A DNA stretch of 64,000 nt from Orychophragmus violaceus. Its lineage: Eukaryota > Streptophyta > Magnoliopsida > Brassicales > Brassicaceae. Positions 31,701 through 43,778 of this stretch are shown here, in pieces. Position 1 is the first letter of the stretch, and each line of letters starts with the position of its first letter. The notes under the pieces were generated by a model. That model saw only the letters and a list, made by a program, of their open reading frames with translations. It made no database searches and was not told where the DNA came from. The position numbers were made by a program, and so were the translations under genes. The DNA lies in contig CM058236.1 in assembly GCA_030180135.1 (NCBI GenBank), positions 52,107,728 to 52,171,727 on the forward strand. Direction: 5' to 3'.

Positions 31701-33743
31701 TCAGGTTAAGCTCGCCGAGGATAACTCGACTCGCTTCCGCGACCCTTGAGGGAGTGTTTCGGGAGATTCCGGCTCCTTTGACCGTTCCCGTTTGTTTTGA
31801 GAGTGCTTTTTGGAGTTCGACTCCTTGGTCTGTTTGTTTTCCTTTTTGTCGGACGGAGTTTCCTCCTCGACCTCGGAGTCTTTTTTGCTTTCGGACTCTT
31901 GTTTTTGAGCCTCTGCTTTAGCTCGAGTATAGCAGTCCTCGGTCGAGTGTCCTCTTTTATTGTGGAAATCACAGAATTTTTCCTTGTCGACCTCGAATTT
32001 CTTTGAGCTCTTTGGGCTCTCGACCGCGTTGACGTTCCCTGATTTACGGGAATCCTTTTTCGAGTTCGAATTCTGCGAGCTCGACGGGTTCTTTTCTTTT
32101 CGGTGTTTTTCCCTGAGGGCCGTGGTTTCGTCCTCGAGGCGAGCAAAGGCCGATGCGCGATGGAGGGCGTCATCGAGCGTTTGAGGTTCGCGGACTGTTA
32201 TTTCCTCGCGGAATCTGGTTGAGAACCATAGTCCCCGTCTTAACGCTTCTATAGCTACCTCATCTCGTGGGTTCGCGATTTTGGATTTTATTTCCTTAAA
32301 TCGGTCGATGTACGAGCGAAGTGTTTCGTCGGGTTTTTGAGAGACGCCAAATAAGGCTGCCTCGGTAGTCTTTTCCTCGATGAAAACGGAGTATTGTTTG
32401 AGGAAAGCCGTCATGAACTGGGTGAATTTGTCAATGGACCTTTCTTCCAGTCCGGCAAACCATTCTAGGGCAGAACCAGATAGGTTTTCCGCGAAGAGCC
32501 TGCAGAAGGCTGGCTCCCTCTCCTCATCGGTAAGGTACACCCTTGCCATCGCTAGTCGGAATGCCCTGATGTGGGCTTTCGGGTCTGATTTCCCAGAGAA
32601 TTCTGGAAACTTAGTCTTCTTGATCTCTCGGATCCTTGCAAGCGCGATCCGATCTGTGAACGGCGTTTGTTGTGTTTCTTCGATCACTCGATCGATGTCA
32701 GGAGCCGCGCTCGTCGCCATGTGAACTTTCGAGCTCAGACTGTTAAACTGGGCTTTAGCCTGTTCGATGTATTGTCTAAGCATATCGTGTTCATCGCCCC
32801 CTGCGGGTGCGAACTGGACTTGTGCCTGACCTGACGTTTGTTCCGGAAAAATGGGATCGAGGAGATCGATCGTTGGGATCGACCTCGTCTGATCGACCTG
32901 TGGCGTTCGGAACTGAACTGAGTTTGATCCATTAAGGAGTCCCGAGCTCGAGGCGAAGGCAGAACCTCCTAGCTGCCTCGGCCGGATGTTAGAGTTACTC
33001 GGGAAAGGTGGTGGCCCGGGTAATGGTCGGTTTCTTGATCCGATTGGATCTGTGACCATTGAACTCGAACCAAATGGGGTCGGTACCGCGATAGGGGTCA
33101 TTGTAGGGCGGAAACCGCTATTTGACGTATTACCGAAATTTCCCGACGTTCCCGGAGGAGTTACTACTTGGGAGAAGTCCAAGCGAGTACATGGTGGAGG
33201 ACTTATGGGAGTTCGCGTTGGTCTGCCCCCTTGGCTTTGACTGGCGAGCTCTTCAAGACGGGCGTTCAGGCGCCGCTCTTGTTCTTCGAGCTGCGCTGCC
33301 AGAGAACGGTTTGCGACCTCTTGGGCCCTTGCGCTTGCCTCGTTATTTCTCGTTCGATCTACCAACAGCCTTAGCATCGAACGGATCTCGGCATGATCGC
33401 TTGGCCCTTGTCTCTGTGGAGCAGAAGGTAGTGGTGAATTAGGTCTGGTTATTCCAGATCCACCTCCTGGGGTGGGTATTGAATAATTTCTCATCCACAC
33501 CCAGTTTCTGCTCGGATCATTAGTTCCTGACAAAATATTTGTCGGAGTCTGGCTTGTCGCGATTGTTTGAGCGACGGAGCCGGCTGGTGCCGAGGTCGTG
33601 GAGACTGAGGCAGAGCTTGTCAACACGCCGTCGGTCTGACCCATGTTTCTTACCCCGGTGGTGTTCTGAGGAACGTTGTCGACCGTTTGAGGGAGGTCAA
33701 CTGGTGGTGTGGCGCTGGGAGAGCCAGTTTGGTCGGGATTCAT
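31701..33743 (-). CDS. Gypsy-1 Gag polyprotein
   Basis: 680 codons, uninterrupted. The N-terminal third is a low-complexity Pro/Ser/Thr/Gln-rich region. A retrotransposon gag (PF03732-like) domain lies at about residues 380-500: FRLAMARVYLTDEEREPAF, ALEWFAGLEERSIDKFTQF and ALRRGLWFSTRFREEI. A knuckle-like motif, CDFHNKRGHSTEDC, is at about 585-598, and a Lys/Glu/Ser-rich basic tail follows. It forms the particle core. The start MNPDQTGS lies 54 bp inside the primer site. Being open in an old-looking element is notable but not proof of function. Confidence 0.9.
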   Translation of the reverse strand: MNPDQTGSPSATPPVDLPQTVDNVPQNTTGVRNMGQTDGVLTSSASVSTTSAPAGSVAQTIATSQTPTNILSGTNDPSRNWVWMRNYSIPTPGGGSGITRPNSPLPSAPQRQGPSDHAEIRSMLRLLVDRTRNNEASARAQEVANRSLAAQLEEQERRLNARLEELASQSQGGRPTRTPISPPPCTRLDFSQVVTPPGTSGNFGNTSNSGFRPTMTPIAVPTPFGSSSMVTDPIGSRNRPLPGPPPFPSNSNIRPRQLGGSAFASSSGLLNGSNSVQFRTPQVDQTRSIPTIDLLDPIFPEQTSGQAQVQFAPAGGDEHDMLRQYIEQAKAQFNSLSSKVHMATSAAPDIDRVIEETQQTPFTDRIALARIREIKKTKFPEFSGKSDPKAHIRAFRLAMARVYLTDEEREPAFCRLFAENLSGSALEWFAGLEERSIDKFTQFMTAFLKQYSVFIEEKTTEAALFGVSQKPDETLRSYIDRFKEIKSKIANPRDEVAIEALRRGLWFSTRFREEITVREPQTLDDALHRASAFARLEDETTALREKHRKEKNPSSSQNSNSKKDSRKSGNVNAVESPKSSKKFEVDKEKFCDFHNKRGHSTEDCYTRAKAEAQKQESESKKDSEVEEETPSDKKENKQTKESNSKKHSQNKRERSKEPESPETLPQGSRKRVELSSASLT

Positions 33744-33797
33744 CTCGATCTATCAGATCTAGGATCTGATTCTCAAGATAGGAAAAACTATAGATAG

Positions 33798-33815
33798 TCC
33801 CCAGAGTCGGCGCCA
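33798..33815 (-). other. Gypsy-1 primer-binding site (tRNA-Asp-like)
   Basis: On minus, TGGCGCCGACTCTGGGGA begins two bases after the 5' LTR. The first eight bases match the TGGCGCCG start of the tRNA-Asp site used by Athila/Tat elements; the middle differs. Confidence 0.75.
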
Positions 33816-33817
33816 AA

Positions 33818-34353
33818 TGTGAGATCCGGGATTCACACTAAGAATTTGTATTCGTGGATTTGGACTTTAGGATATAGAAATGGTATAGTTTCCTATGAAT
33901 CAAAGACTTTATTGAGATTGATCGTCGAGATAGAACAAACACAATCGAGAAGAGAGTACAAAGTATGAAATCGAGCTATCTAATCGAAGTGTTCTTAGCC
34001 TAGGTTAGAATGTCTTTAATGAGTCGCCATTTTTTCTTTAAATAGTCTCGACCTTGACCTCTTCGTTCCGATATTTCGGCCTCGTCGTCGTAACGATCTC
34101 CGAGATTCTCGCGGATCAGTTGAACTTGACAAGACCGAGTTGTTCTATCTCCACGTCATCTTCTGCCGAGCTCGAGCTCGATCGTCTCTGGCTTCGGCAT
34201 CGTCCGGGCCTTGCCAGGGCGTTTATTCGCTTGGGCCCAACAAAGGAGTCGGCTCTCCTCTTTGTCTTTGATTCTGGAATGGGCTTGTAATTACGGGCTT
34301 TCGCATTGTCTGTTAATGGGCCGGATTTCCTAGAGGGAAATCCAGTACCAACA
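33818..34353 (-). repeat. Gypsy-1 right LTR (5' LTR)
   Basis: 536 bp, TGTGAGATCC...AGTACCAACA. About 50 differences from the left LTR, concentrated beyond the first 130 bp. A TATTTAAAG box on minus (34036-34045) may be the promoter. Confidence 0.92.
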
Positions 34354-35160
34354 ATCGTTATATCTCGATATGGCATAAGACAAGAAACTGTGTCATCCTT
34401 ATTATAGCCAACATCATGTTCATCGAACTCCTGATCTATACTGATAAAATAAACGACTGGCAATCACCTCGTTTGAGCACGGCCATGCATTTTCTCAGTA
34501 TCAAATCTTCGATGGGCCCTGAGATATTTATCTCCTGTTATATAGGAGGGACAAATCCCTTCTTGTTCCATCCCTGTTTCTACACACACTTCATGATACG
34601 CCTAAGCAATGCCGTTATAGCCACCAATTACGGAACGACGTTTGACAAGGTCAAAGCGTACCAATTCACATGCTAGAAAGCATGATGAACTCAGGTCTAA
34701 GGACTATACTCTATAGTCGTAATGAGAACCTCTCATGACACTGATATAACTATCCTGTAGAGTTCTCATTAGCGGGTCATGTCCGATCATATGTTCACCA
34801 ACATATATCTATGTGATTGACGTTCATACTCATATCAATGACTCCATGAAACTTAGTCATACGTCATCTCACATACTAGTCTTAACGGTTTTTAGTGTCC
34901 CACTTTAACAACCTACGACCAGGGACAAACATAATTTTATATCATATTTCACTTATAGGGTTTGATGATCAAGTCCTCAACTTGATGACCTATAAAATGA
35001 ACATAAAATACTTTGGGACCATTATTTAATTATCCAATAATCAAATAATGCTGATGTCAGTTTTTCATAAACATGACCATAGCATGTCTATGTGAACATC
35101 ATAACTAACTTAACTCCCACTAGAATCAAGACCACGTCTTTAGATATCTAGTACCTACAG
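34354..35160 (-). repeat. Copia-1 3' UTR, with right copy of the flank duplication
   Basis: 34356-34630 repeats 7493-7769 (left of Gypsy-1) with about 10% difference. The remainder to about 35160 is single copy within Copia-1. On minus it matches the Copia-4 3' UTR (52337-52880), including the ATAGAGTATAGTCCTTAGAC stretch. Confidence 0.85.
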
Positions 35161-37495
35161 CAACAATATAAAACTCGTGCTTAGATTGTGAGAGAGGCTG
35201 CGGTGTTCTTGCTTGGAACCATTCCAACAAACCACATCGCTATTCTTTAATAAGCCCTATTCTACGGTCCCCTGCTTGGAGCCCTTCCAACAGATAGCAC
35301 CGCTACACAGACAAAGAGACTTAACCAGGTGGGAACCGGGAATCGTCCTTGTCCGTCTAACTACTCATAACAGATTCGTCACTTTCTCAGTTGAATAAGA
35401 ACCTATCTTTAGTGTTCCTCAAACACTTGGGGATATTCCTTACAACTGTCCAGTGACTTTTACCGGAACATTTTGGTATCTTCTCGTCATGCTTTATGCG
35501 TAAGCTGCATCTAGACGAGCGCAAAATGTGGCATTCATGATGGATTCTAATGCAGAGGCATAGGGAATCACACTCATAGATACTAGCTCAGCCAGTGTCC
35601 AAGACACTTCTTCTTGCTAAGATTATTGCCACAAGACCTTTGGTGTGAAGCCATTCTTGGAATCATGCATATTGGAACTGTCCAATACCTTATCAACATA
35701 AGGATTCTGACACGATCCAATTAGCCTACCCCAATCTATTTCAATAGATCCTTATTCCAAGAACTCACGCGGCTTCTCCCATGTATATCGTTGAAAATGA
35801 CTTCCGACCCAAGTCACATGAGACTTAAGCGACGGAACGTCGTGTATGAGAATAAGTATGTTATATACATACAATGTGAGAAATGCAACTACGCTCCCAC
35901 TAGTCTATTTGTAAACGCACGGTTCCTATTCGTTCCTGATCAAGTCAAAACTTTTGACCGTTTTAACAGAACGTAGATTCCAACTCCAAGATGCTTGCTT
36001 CAATCCAGAATTAGATCGGTGAAGTTAACATGCATAACTAGCAGATTTTCGGAGTTGGGGCTCACCATCGCTTCTCGAATTTCGCATGCTCGTCACTTTT
36101 CAATGATCAACAGATCACGGCAATTGGTTACGAGAAATCACTCTCGGGTTAGTGACGGATCCATTTGGATTTGCGAAATTCAGGCTCCACAGGTGTAGGT
36201 CCTACAGGACTTTGTAGATCTAACCGCTGCTCTCCCTCAACAGGTTGAGCAGCCTCCTGTGTTTCTCGAATTTCTTCGAGCTTTACTTTTACTCCCACTG
36301 TTCTTCTTGGAAAGAAACTTTCTATCTAGAAGAACAGAGTTCCGAACAACAAAACTTTGTTCTCGGATTGGTTGCAAAAGTAATAAGCCTCGGTTTCCCT
36401 AGGACAACCAGCGAAGCAGCACTTATCAGATATGGGTTTAAGCTTGTTTGTTGACAACTGCCTTATACAAACCTTGCAATCCCAATTAATCAGGAAAACA
36501 TACTTGGAAAACTTCCAGTCCACATCCAATGTGGTGTCTTTCAACTGATTCTGATAGAAAACTATTTGGCGTAAACACATACATTTCTAGAGCGTATTCC
36601 TAAAAGGATAATGGAAGATTCGTGTGACTCATCATTAATCGGAGCAAATCCAATAAGGTCCGATTCATTCTCTTAGAAACACCATTCAGGTTTTTCAGGA
36701 GAAATGAGATGTGAGAAGACTTCACACTCAGTTAGATGATCACCCAATTCTTGACTCAAGTATTTTCCTCCGCGATCTAATCGAGGATTTTTAATACTTC
36801 TGTCATATCGGTTCTATACTTCATTGTGGAACTCCTTTGACCATTTCAAAGGATTCTGACTCGTGTCTCATCAAATGAACACAGCCATACTTACTGAAGC
36901 CATTAATAAGGTAATGAAGTACTGAAGATTTCCTCTGGCACTAATGCTTATCAGGCCACATACATCAATACGTGCAAGGCCCAATAAGCCTCTGGCCCTT
37001 TTCTTTAGCTCTGCTAAAGAAGCCTTAGTCATTTGGCCCAGCAAGCAGAATTCATATCTCATATGATTTATAATCAAATAAGCCTAAAAGCCCATAACTA
37101 TGGAACTTCTGAATCCGCTTCACTCTATGTGGTTGAAACGACTATGCTTAGGAAAATCGATTTCGAGTCTTCAGACTTAAACCGTTTGGTATTTATGTTA
37201 TATATACAAGCGTACATTGGTTTAAGATATAAACCCCATTATCAAAAAGGGGTGCTACCATATAATATTTCATTAAGATCAAAAGAGCAAAACTTGTCTT
37301 TTATCGGAATGAAAAACATCCAAATTCTTACAAGAAAATGAAAGACATCTCTGCATAAAGCAGGTTCATAGTAGCAATTACTTAATTCAAAAACCAAGCT
37401 TGAAAGGCTCCTACAAATGGAGAATCTCTACGGCTCATGCAGCAACCATTGCTCCATACCAAACACGCAGTTCCACTTGTCCTTTCTTCAACGTT
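35161..37495 (-). pseudogene. Copia-1 ruined pol
   Basis: Relics on minus, from high to low coordinates: protease (near 37540), integrase (about 37000-36600), late integrase (CFAGCPRETEAYYF, about 36420), RT (about 36050-35700) and RNase H relics to 35160. It carries the same roughly 380-bp RT deletion (join near 36040-36050) and the same CACTAA stop (about 36147-36152) as Copia-2. RNase H has lost most of its length. It cannot encode enzymes. Confidence 0.82.
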
Positions 37496-38410
37496 CTACT
37501 GTTGTTTAGACCCTGCATATTTCAAAAATACCAGTACCACAACTAGTATCCAATACATACTTAGAACTTGAAGTAATAACACAATACCTGAAGAAGAAGT
37601 ACCGTACATCTCCTTCATCTCTTGTGAATCTTCCAGGAATTTAATGCAATCTCTCTTCCAATGCCCAAACTCATCACAGTAGCAGCACTTACCAACATCA
37701 GATGGGCCGGACTTGGGCTTATAAGATGACACAAGCTTATCCTGATTCCAAATCTGGACGGCCCTGCCACTACCCTTGTCAACACAAGATTTTTCAAACC
37801 TTTTACCCTTTATGATGTTTTGCTCAGCTGTCTTGAGCATGCCATGCATCTCAGTCAACGTCTTCGTCAAGTCATTCTTGATATAGCTTTTCCTAAACTT
37901 ATCATAACTTGACGGCAGTGACTGCAGAATGATCTCAGTAGCCAACTCTAGGCTAACAGGACAATCCAGTTTCCCCAGGTTATCAATGTAACCCATCATT
38001 TTAATGACATGAGGACTCACTGGAGCATCCTTTGGTAGCTTGCACCCAATGAGAGACTTAACCATCTGGTATCTCTCAACTCGTGCCTGATCCTGAAACA
38101 TCAGTTTCAGGCTGGTGATCATCTATATTGGCGACTCCATGTTCTCGTGCTGATTCTTTAAGTCCGAGTTCATGGTAGCCAACATCAGACCACACACATC
38201 TACCACATCAATATAATGCTTATTCCAAGCATCATATACTGCATGCGAGGCATTGGTCCCAAGCCTTTCGGGGAGAGCTTTCTCAATGACATAGTCCTTA
38301 CTCTCTTGCTTGAGAATAAATCTCAAGTTCCGATACCAATCCAGGAAATTTGATCAATTTAACTTGTCCTTCTCAAGGACGGATCGCAACGAGAAAGTAG
38401 TTTTAGACAT
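37496..38410 (-). pseudogene. Copia-1 gag pseudogene
   Basis: Starts with ATG at 38410 (MSKTTFSLRSVLEKDKLN). A TGA (38354-38356) and a TAG (38123-38125) interrupt it; otherwise it is one frame. It includes ASHAVYDAWNKHY, LQSLPSSYDKFRKSY and a CCHC knuckle (CCYCDEFGHWKRDC). Closest to Copia-2 gag, which has Glu where this copy has the TAG. Confidence 0.9.
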
Positions 38411-39969
38411 AGGCTGAAATCTAAGAAAAGAAAATTTTAGTTATGAAGTTCAGGAAATGAGAAATCTTATCTAATAAGAAAACTCGCATTATATTTAAAC
38501 AATGTTTCCTCTATGAATATAATGATCCAAGATCCATACTTCACCAAAATCTGAGTGGACGACTCGCCATCACCCAAACTTTAGTTATCTAGGTAAGCAA
38601 ATCATTGCTAATTGTACCCACTACAACTCTTGGTCGCAGATAAGACAATCCATGTCTCATCCACTCTGACGTCTCTGGGCCCAGAACTTCTGATGACCCA
38701 GTCAAGTAAACCAATCTCTTCAGTCTTGTGATCATTGACAGTCGCACTGCAAGTCTATCAATGATCACCTGCCTTACTCATGTAATTGTAGATACCAAGG
38801 ACTCCAAGACTATCCAACAACGAAATGAGTCTTGACAGTAGACAAGATTGGGCAAGACATCAAGTTCACTAGATATTTAGTTGAGGAAACGGAACTCAAA
38901 AGGTTAGTAAATCAATCTCTTAGGTCACGTAATTGTTGATGTCAAACACTGCAAGACCATCAACACTACTACATGCCTTACTCATGTAATTGTGGACACC
39001 AAGCTCTTGGCAAGAGTATCACAACAACGAAATGAGTCTTGACAGTTGACCATATTGATAACTAAGCTTTGATCTAATACACATCCAATGTGTATCCAAA
39101 TAGATTTAGAACATTTTTTAACTATTAATTTTAATTGAGTTTTAATTGTTATAAATAAAGTGGGTTAGGTCATTTGGTTCGGTTTCTCAATCATTTGGTT
39201 CAATAACCAAACGATTACGGTTCGCATCCAACCTTAACAAAACCCGATAACCGGTCAATCCAATTGAACCGGTAATTGACCAAATGAACCGGTTTAAGAC
39301 CAATTGAGATACCGGTCAAATTTAATTCAACCGGTCCATCCAATTGAACCGATTCAATCAGTTTTAACTAATCGCGATAACCGGTCCAATCCAATTGAAC
39401 CGACTTATCCAATCAAACTGATCTTATCCAATCAAATCGGTTTATACTAATTGAGATAACCAGTCCAATCCAATTGAACCAATTCATCCAATTTAAACCG
39501 ATCTGATCTACCTTAGCCAAGCATGATAATCAGTTCAATCCAATTGAACCGATCAACCAATCGCAAGGAAATTTAACCATGCGAGACAACCGGTTCAATC
39601 CAATTGAACCGATCTATCCTTTCGCACAGCCTATGTCGATCGATGCACCCAGTGTGTCGATCGACACAGTGTGATCTCTAAGATCGATACCCAAATTTTA
39701 ATAGGCGTATTCGCGGTGCATCGGCTGACACAAACTTAGTGTCGATCGACACTGTGCGAAAACCCTAAAGTTTATGATCGTTTTCGCGGTGTGTTGACCG
39801 ACACAAACTTGTGTCGATCGACACTGTGCGAAAACTCAGGTTCTTCGTTTTCGATAAGAAACAAAATCCGAGATTATTTTCATCAAAACGAAAACTAGCA
39901 TGCATCAACCTATTCAAATACATCATTATTCGAATTCCATGTTTCAGATTCAATGATTAAAACCCTAAG
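38411..39969 (-). other. Copia-1 leader with repeats and palindromes
   Basis: About 38540-39060 matches the Copia-4 leader (47900-48330) on minus. The part 39230-39620 holds six copies of AATCCAATTGAACC with AACCGGT words, spaced 50-80 bp. Three GTGTCGATCGACAC palindromes lie at 39654, 39739 and 39811. No gene is seen. Confidence 0.75.
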
Positions 39970-39982
39970 GCTCTGATACCAC
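39970..39982 (-). other. Copia-1 primer-binding site (tRNA-iMet)
   Basis: On minus GTGGTATCAGAGC directly follows the 5' LTR (39983-40692). Confidence 0.9.
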
Positions 39983-40692
39983 TGAAGGAACTTTAGCCAT
40001 TCTATCATCAGATTGAATCCTAACTAGTTCCAGATAGCCTAGGATCTAGGGTTTAGTTAATTGAATCATTAGGAATGATCTCGTGTTTACCTGGAGATTT
40101 GCAGCGGAATGATGGTCAGATAATTGAGATCTCTAGCGCCTCAATTGCTGCGCCTCTACCGTAGTCCACACGCACACAAGCTAGAATCCACCGGGATGCA
40201 AGTGCCGGGATCAAAGATCTTCTTGGGACTCCTGTGTTTTAAGAGGTGGATGTCAAAATGAACATTCTTTTCTCAAATTCGTGGCTAACATCATATATAT
40301 AGCCCCTTGAAAAGACCTAATTATCCCTGGACCAAACCATGATTAATTAAGTCTTGAACCGAAATAAGAATTTCGATCCGTCCATAGTGTCGATCGACAC
40401 ACTGCTTAGTGTCGATCGACACATCCTCTAAAACACAATATTCAATGTGTATCCAATACACATTGACTAGACCATTCACCAATGATCAATCCCTTATGAA
40501 GTACATCCAACTTGCTTAGGTGTGTGACCCTGTAGGTCCACATAATACTAGCAATGAGTTACAACTCATAAAGTCATAAGCGGCTTCTAGCAAAACATTA
40601 TGACCACCTAGTATCACATGAATTGTCCGATCTCGACAATACAACTATTTATCAGAGTTAGTACAAAATGATTTCAGGACATAATCCCAACA
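39983..40692 (-). repeat. Copia-1 right LTR (5' LTR)
   Basis: 710 bp, TGAAGGAACTT...CCCAACA. Palindromes GTGTCGATCGACAC at 40387-40400 and 40409-40422. Confidence 0.93.
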
Positions 40693-41442
40693 GCGATAAC
40701 ATGTTGAATGGTGGTTCGGTTGTCGGCGGATAAACGAACAACGTCCTTACTGATCGTCAAAAAAATTTAGAACAAGAAAGTTTTTTAGAAGAAAATAGGA
40801 AGATTTGAAGATTGAAAAAACATGAAATAAGACATCTATTTATAAATTGTTTTCGACGGAAATATGTCGGCCTCGATCAAATTTCAAAAAGTCCATGTTG
40901 AAATGTTTTTTTTGGGGAACAAAAGGCAGCTAATGAGCGTTTGACTCGACCATACCGATGGAGTACTGACGGCGAGAAGATGACCGTTAATTATCCATTG
41001 GTATATTCACGACAGATTTTTCCGACAAGATAAGGTTTATGGTTTCTTAGGGTTTCTTTTTGGGATTATGCTTTTCAGAATTTTACCGGATATCTTAAGG
41101 ACATGAATTACTGGAAAATAAAAGATCCTTATGTTTATATTAATGATTTTTTCCGGTAACTCGAGTGATTGTTCCATATAAGTTATTTTTAAATACCATT
41201 GAATACTAAGAAGGTGATTTTAAAAGAATGCAAACATTTTTATAAAACCATAGAATAGGTGTTCGGATGTTGCAAAGAATGCAAACATTGCTATAGTTTT
41301 AATTTTTTTTTTAAATGGAATTAATAAGAAAACCTATTTCAAAATATGGCTTTAAAAACATTTAAAGATTTTCAAACTTTTTCAAAATTAAGGTAATATT
41401 TACAAATTCTTTAATTTTTTGCAATAAATTACTAATTTAGAT
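40693..41442 (-). pseudogene. CACTA intergenic part and start of the second gene
   Basis: 40693-40750 continues the RTIWFG exon upstream (VVRLSADNRTTIQHVIA on minus). 40750-41442 is mostly AT-rich with GACGG-type words and no recognisable coding; it should hold the upstream part of the second gene and the spacer after the transposase stop. Confidence 0.5.
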
Positions 41443-42200
41443 TCAATTTGCATCGCTTTCTGACTCGTAGTCAGATGAAATAGAATCGGTGGCGCCATCG
41501 AATTCATGCCCTCTCTTCTTCCGAATCTGAATGAAGAATGACGTCCCCAAATTGACTAAAATCAATGACTGGATTTACTTCAATGGATTCTGCTACAAGA
41601 GCGATATAATCACTTCCGCTTGTTTGCAATGGATCTTGTTCTTCAACTCCGTAGACTCTTCCGTGTGGATTGATTTTAGTAACCGTGATCCATGGATCGT
41701 TCTTGTATACTTTCTGAGGGTAAGGAATGTAACAAACCTGTGTCGAATAAGATATCATTTATATAATAAATTAGTTAGAAGAAAGCAAAGTTTTTAGATT
41801 ACTAAAAACGTAAAGTAGATCACTGACCTGATCTATTTCTGAAGCTTCTTACTCGAATGGACAGACGTCACACCAAACTCGTCGATGTGACACCTTTACC
41901 AATAATCGGGTTATACCAAATCACAAAAAAGACTACACATCTCATGCTGAGCTTCCCCATGTACTTTACTTCTGGTATTTCTTTTAGAATCCCACAGTAC
42001 ACAACTTCTCCGGATGCAGACGAAACACCATGATCTGCAGTTGTCCTAGCAGAGCCTTCTTTATGCACCTTAAATGAATACCCCCCTTGTGCAATATCTT
42101 GGATATGAATTTGTGTTGTAGTGGAGGCAACTAACTATGTCTATCAACCAATCGTCTGCGTGCAATCGTTTTTTTACTTCATTTTCCACCTAAATAATAC
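41443..42200 (-). pseudogene. CACTA transposase C-terminal part (DUF4216-like)
   Basis: 41868-42068 reads GEVVYCGILKEIPEVKY and LSMRCVVFFVIWYNP, matching the DUF4216 region of plant CACTA transposases. 41504-41758 reads TQVCYIPYPQKVYKNDPWI and PHGRVYG. A last piece ends SSDYESESDAN before TGA at 41443-41445, an acidic C-terminus usual in this family. The pieces are in different frames, so an intron or shifts separate them. Confidence 0.75.
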
Positions 42201-42499
42201 AACAAGATGAAGTTAATAAATTTACCATATTTATCGGGGTTAAGTAACATTTAAAAATAAAATCTTGCATAAAAGTGTAACTAAACGCATAAGTCTCTTG
42301 GTTTACGCTCTTCACGCTCGTCCTCGCTCAATTCTGGATGATAATGTCGGACAGCGTCCATGTATAACGTACGAAACGTAGATATACATCTCATAAGAAT
42401 ACTTATTATGAAACTTACATGTCAATGCAATAAAAACACAACTTATATACCTCTCATACTCGAACACTTCCTCGTAGTTGGTCAGGATCTACTTGTGCA

Positions 42500-43778
42500 A
42501 GTGTGCATGCTCCAGGAATGTTAGTTGCCACTTATTCGAATTTTCACTTAACCGTCCAACTTGTTGAAAAATACTGGGAACTGTTGATGGATAAATTTGC
42601 TTCTCGCCTCTATCATCGTTTCTAGCTGAGAGCTGACTCTTTGTACATACTTGCGAAGGGAATTAATACCTGTGAAGGTCACAGTCTCTTCGATGTTATA
42701 TTGGACCACAATAGATCCCTCCAATTTAGCGAGGTTCTTAACCTTCTTTTTAAGGCGGAGCATATAACGCTCGAAAGGATACATCCACCGATATTGTACC
42801 AGACCACCAAGTCTAGCTTCACCAGGGATATGAATGGGCAGATACTCTATAACATCAAAGAAAGATAGTGGAAATATCTTCTCTATATTGCATAAGATCT
42901 TAGGAATGTTTTGCTCCAAATTTATGATGCCACCAACTGTAAGTGACCTCGTGCATATATCCTTGAATAAAGCTCATACAGCTGTGATTGCTTGATGAAC
43001 ATCTTTAGGGAGGAGATGAGCAAATTCAAATGGTAGGAGTCGTTGCATCACATCATGGCAATCATGGCTCTTTATTCCGATAAACTTTCCACCATCAGTG
43101 TCCACACAATTACGCATGTTTGATGCGTAACCCTCAGGGAACTCGTCGTATAATCCACTCAAAGAACTCTTCCTTCTCTATGGGTCTAACCAATACACTG
43201 GAATTTGAGGTTTCCCGTTCTTATGAATATGAATTTCAAGTCGAGAACAAATTTCTGGCAAATCAAGACTCGATTTGACATTATCTTTCGTCTTCCCTTG
43301 CACATTTAGAACAGTGTTCATGATCTTTTTAAAAAAGTTTTCTCAATATACATGACATCAAGATTATGCCTTAGTAGTTGGTCCTTCTAATATGGTAAAT
43401 CCTAGAAGATGCTTTGCTTGTGCCAGTTGTGGATAGACCACCTGAATGTACATTTTCATGCCCACTTCCACCGCATTCACGAGTTCTTAGTGCACCAAAG
43501 GTTTCTAAGAGCCTCAAAGTAACCGAACCGTTGTCTTGGAGAGGATGATCATCAAACATTTTTCTCTTCTTTGTAAAAAGTTTTGTGTTTCTCCGAGATG
43601 GATGATCATGCGATAGAAATCTTCTATGACAACCAAACCAACATGATTTGTGTTCGTTCTTCAACTGGAATGCATCAGTCTTTTCTTGACAATATGGACA
43701 TGCTAACCTCTCATACGTTGTCCATCCGAATAACATACCATAAGCCGGAAAATTGCTATTGATCCACATTAGTACACC
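42500..43778 (-). pseudogene. CACTA transposase, Transposase_21 end and DUF4218-like part
   Basis: From high to low: VLMWINSNFPAYGMLFGWTT and CPYCQEKTDAF (43390-43778), SHDCHDVMQRLLPFEFAHLL (about 43000-43090), then IPKILCNIEKIFPLSFFDV and GGLVQYRWMYPFER (42548-42919). These are hallmark segments of the CACTA TNPD-type transposase. The DDE catalytic set cannot be confirmed because of frame breaks (for example near 42920-42975). Gypsy-2 cuts it at 43778/57932 in the middle of Transposase_21. Confidence 0.85.

Larger units (their letters stand above)
7770..34353 (-). mobile_element. Gypsy-1: Tat-lineage Ty3/Gypsy element carrying Copia-2 and Copia-3
   Basis: LTRs are 7770-8308 and 33818-34353. 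The primer site on minus, TGGCGCCGACTCTGGGGA (33798-33815), resembles the tRNA-Asp site of Tat/Athila elements. A purine tract abuts the left LTR (8309-8321). Minus-strand order is gag, protease, RT, RNase H, a second RNase H and integrase; an antisense spliced ORF lies between pol and the 3' LTR. Own length is about 11.6 kb. The LTRs differ at about 50 of 537 positions and the 5-bp flanks do not match (GCCGC and ATCGT), so the two ends may come from different insertions. Confidence 0.9.
6744..40692 (-). mobile_element. Copia-1: Ty1/Copia element carrying Gypsy-1
   Basis: Two 710-bp LTRs (6744-7453 and 39983-40692), with TG...CA ends, are flanked by the 5-bp TSD GCGAT (6739-6743 and 40693-40697). 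The tRNA-Met primer site is at 39970-39982 and the polypurine tract at about 7454-7464. Without Gypsy-1 it is about 7.4 kb. The LTRs differ at about 26 of 710 positions (about 3.7%, hand count). Gag has stops and pol is heavily deleted, so it could not have moved without help. LTR and 3' UTR resemble Copia-4; the coding part resembles Copia-2. Confidence 0.92.
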
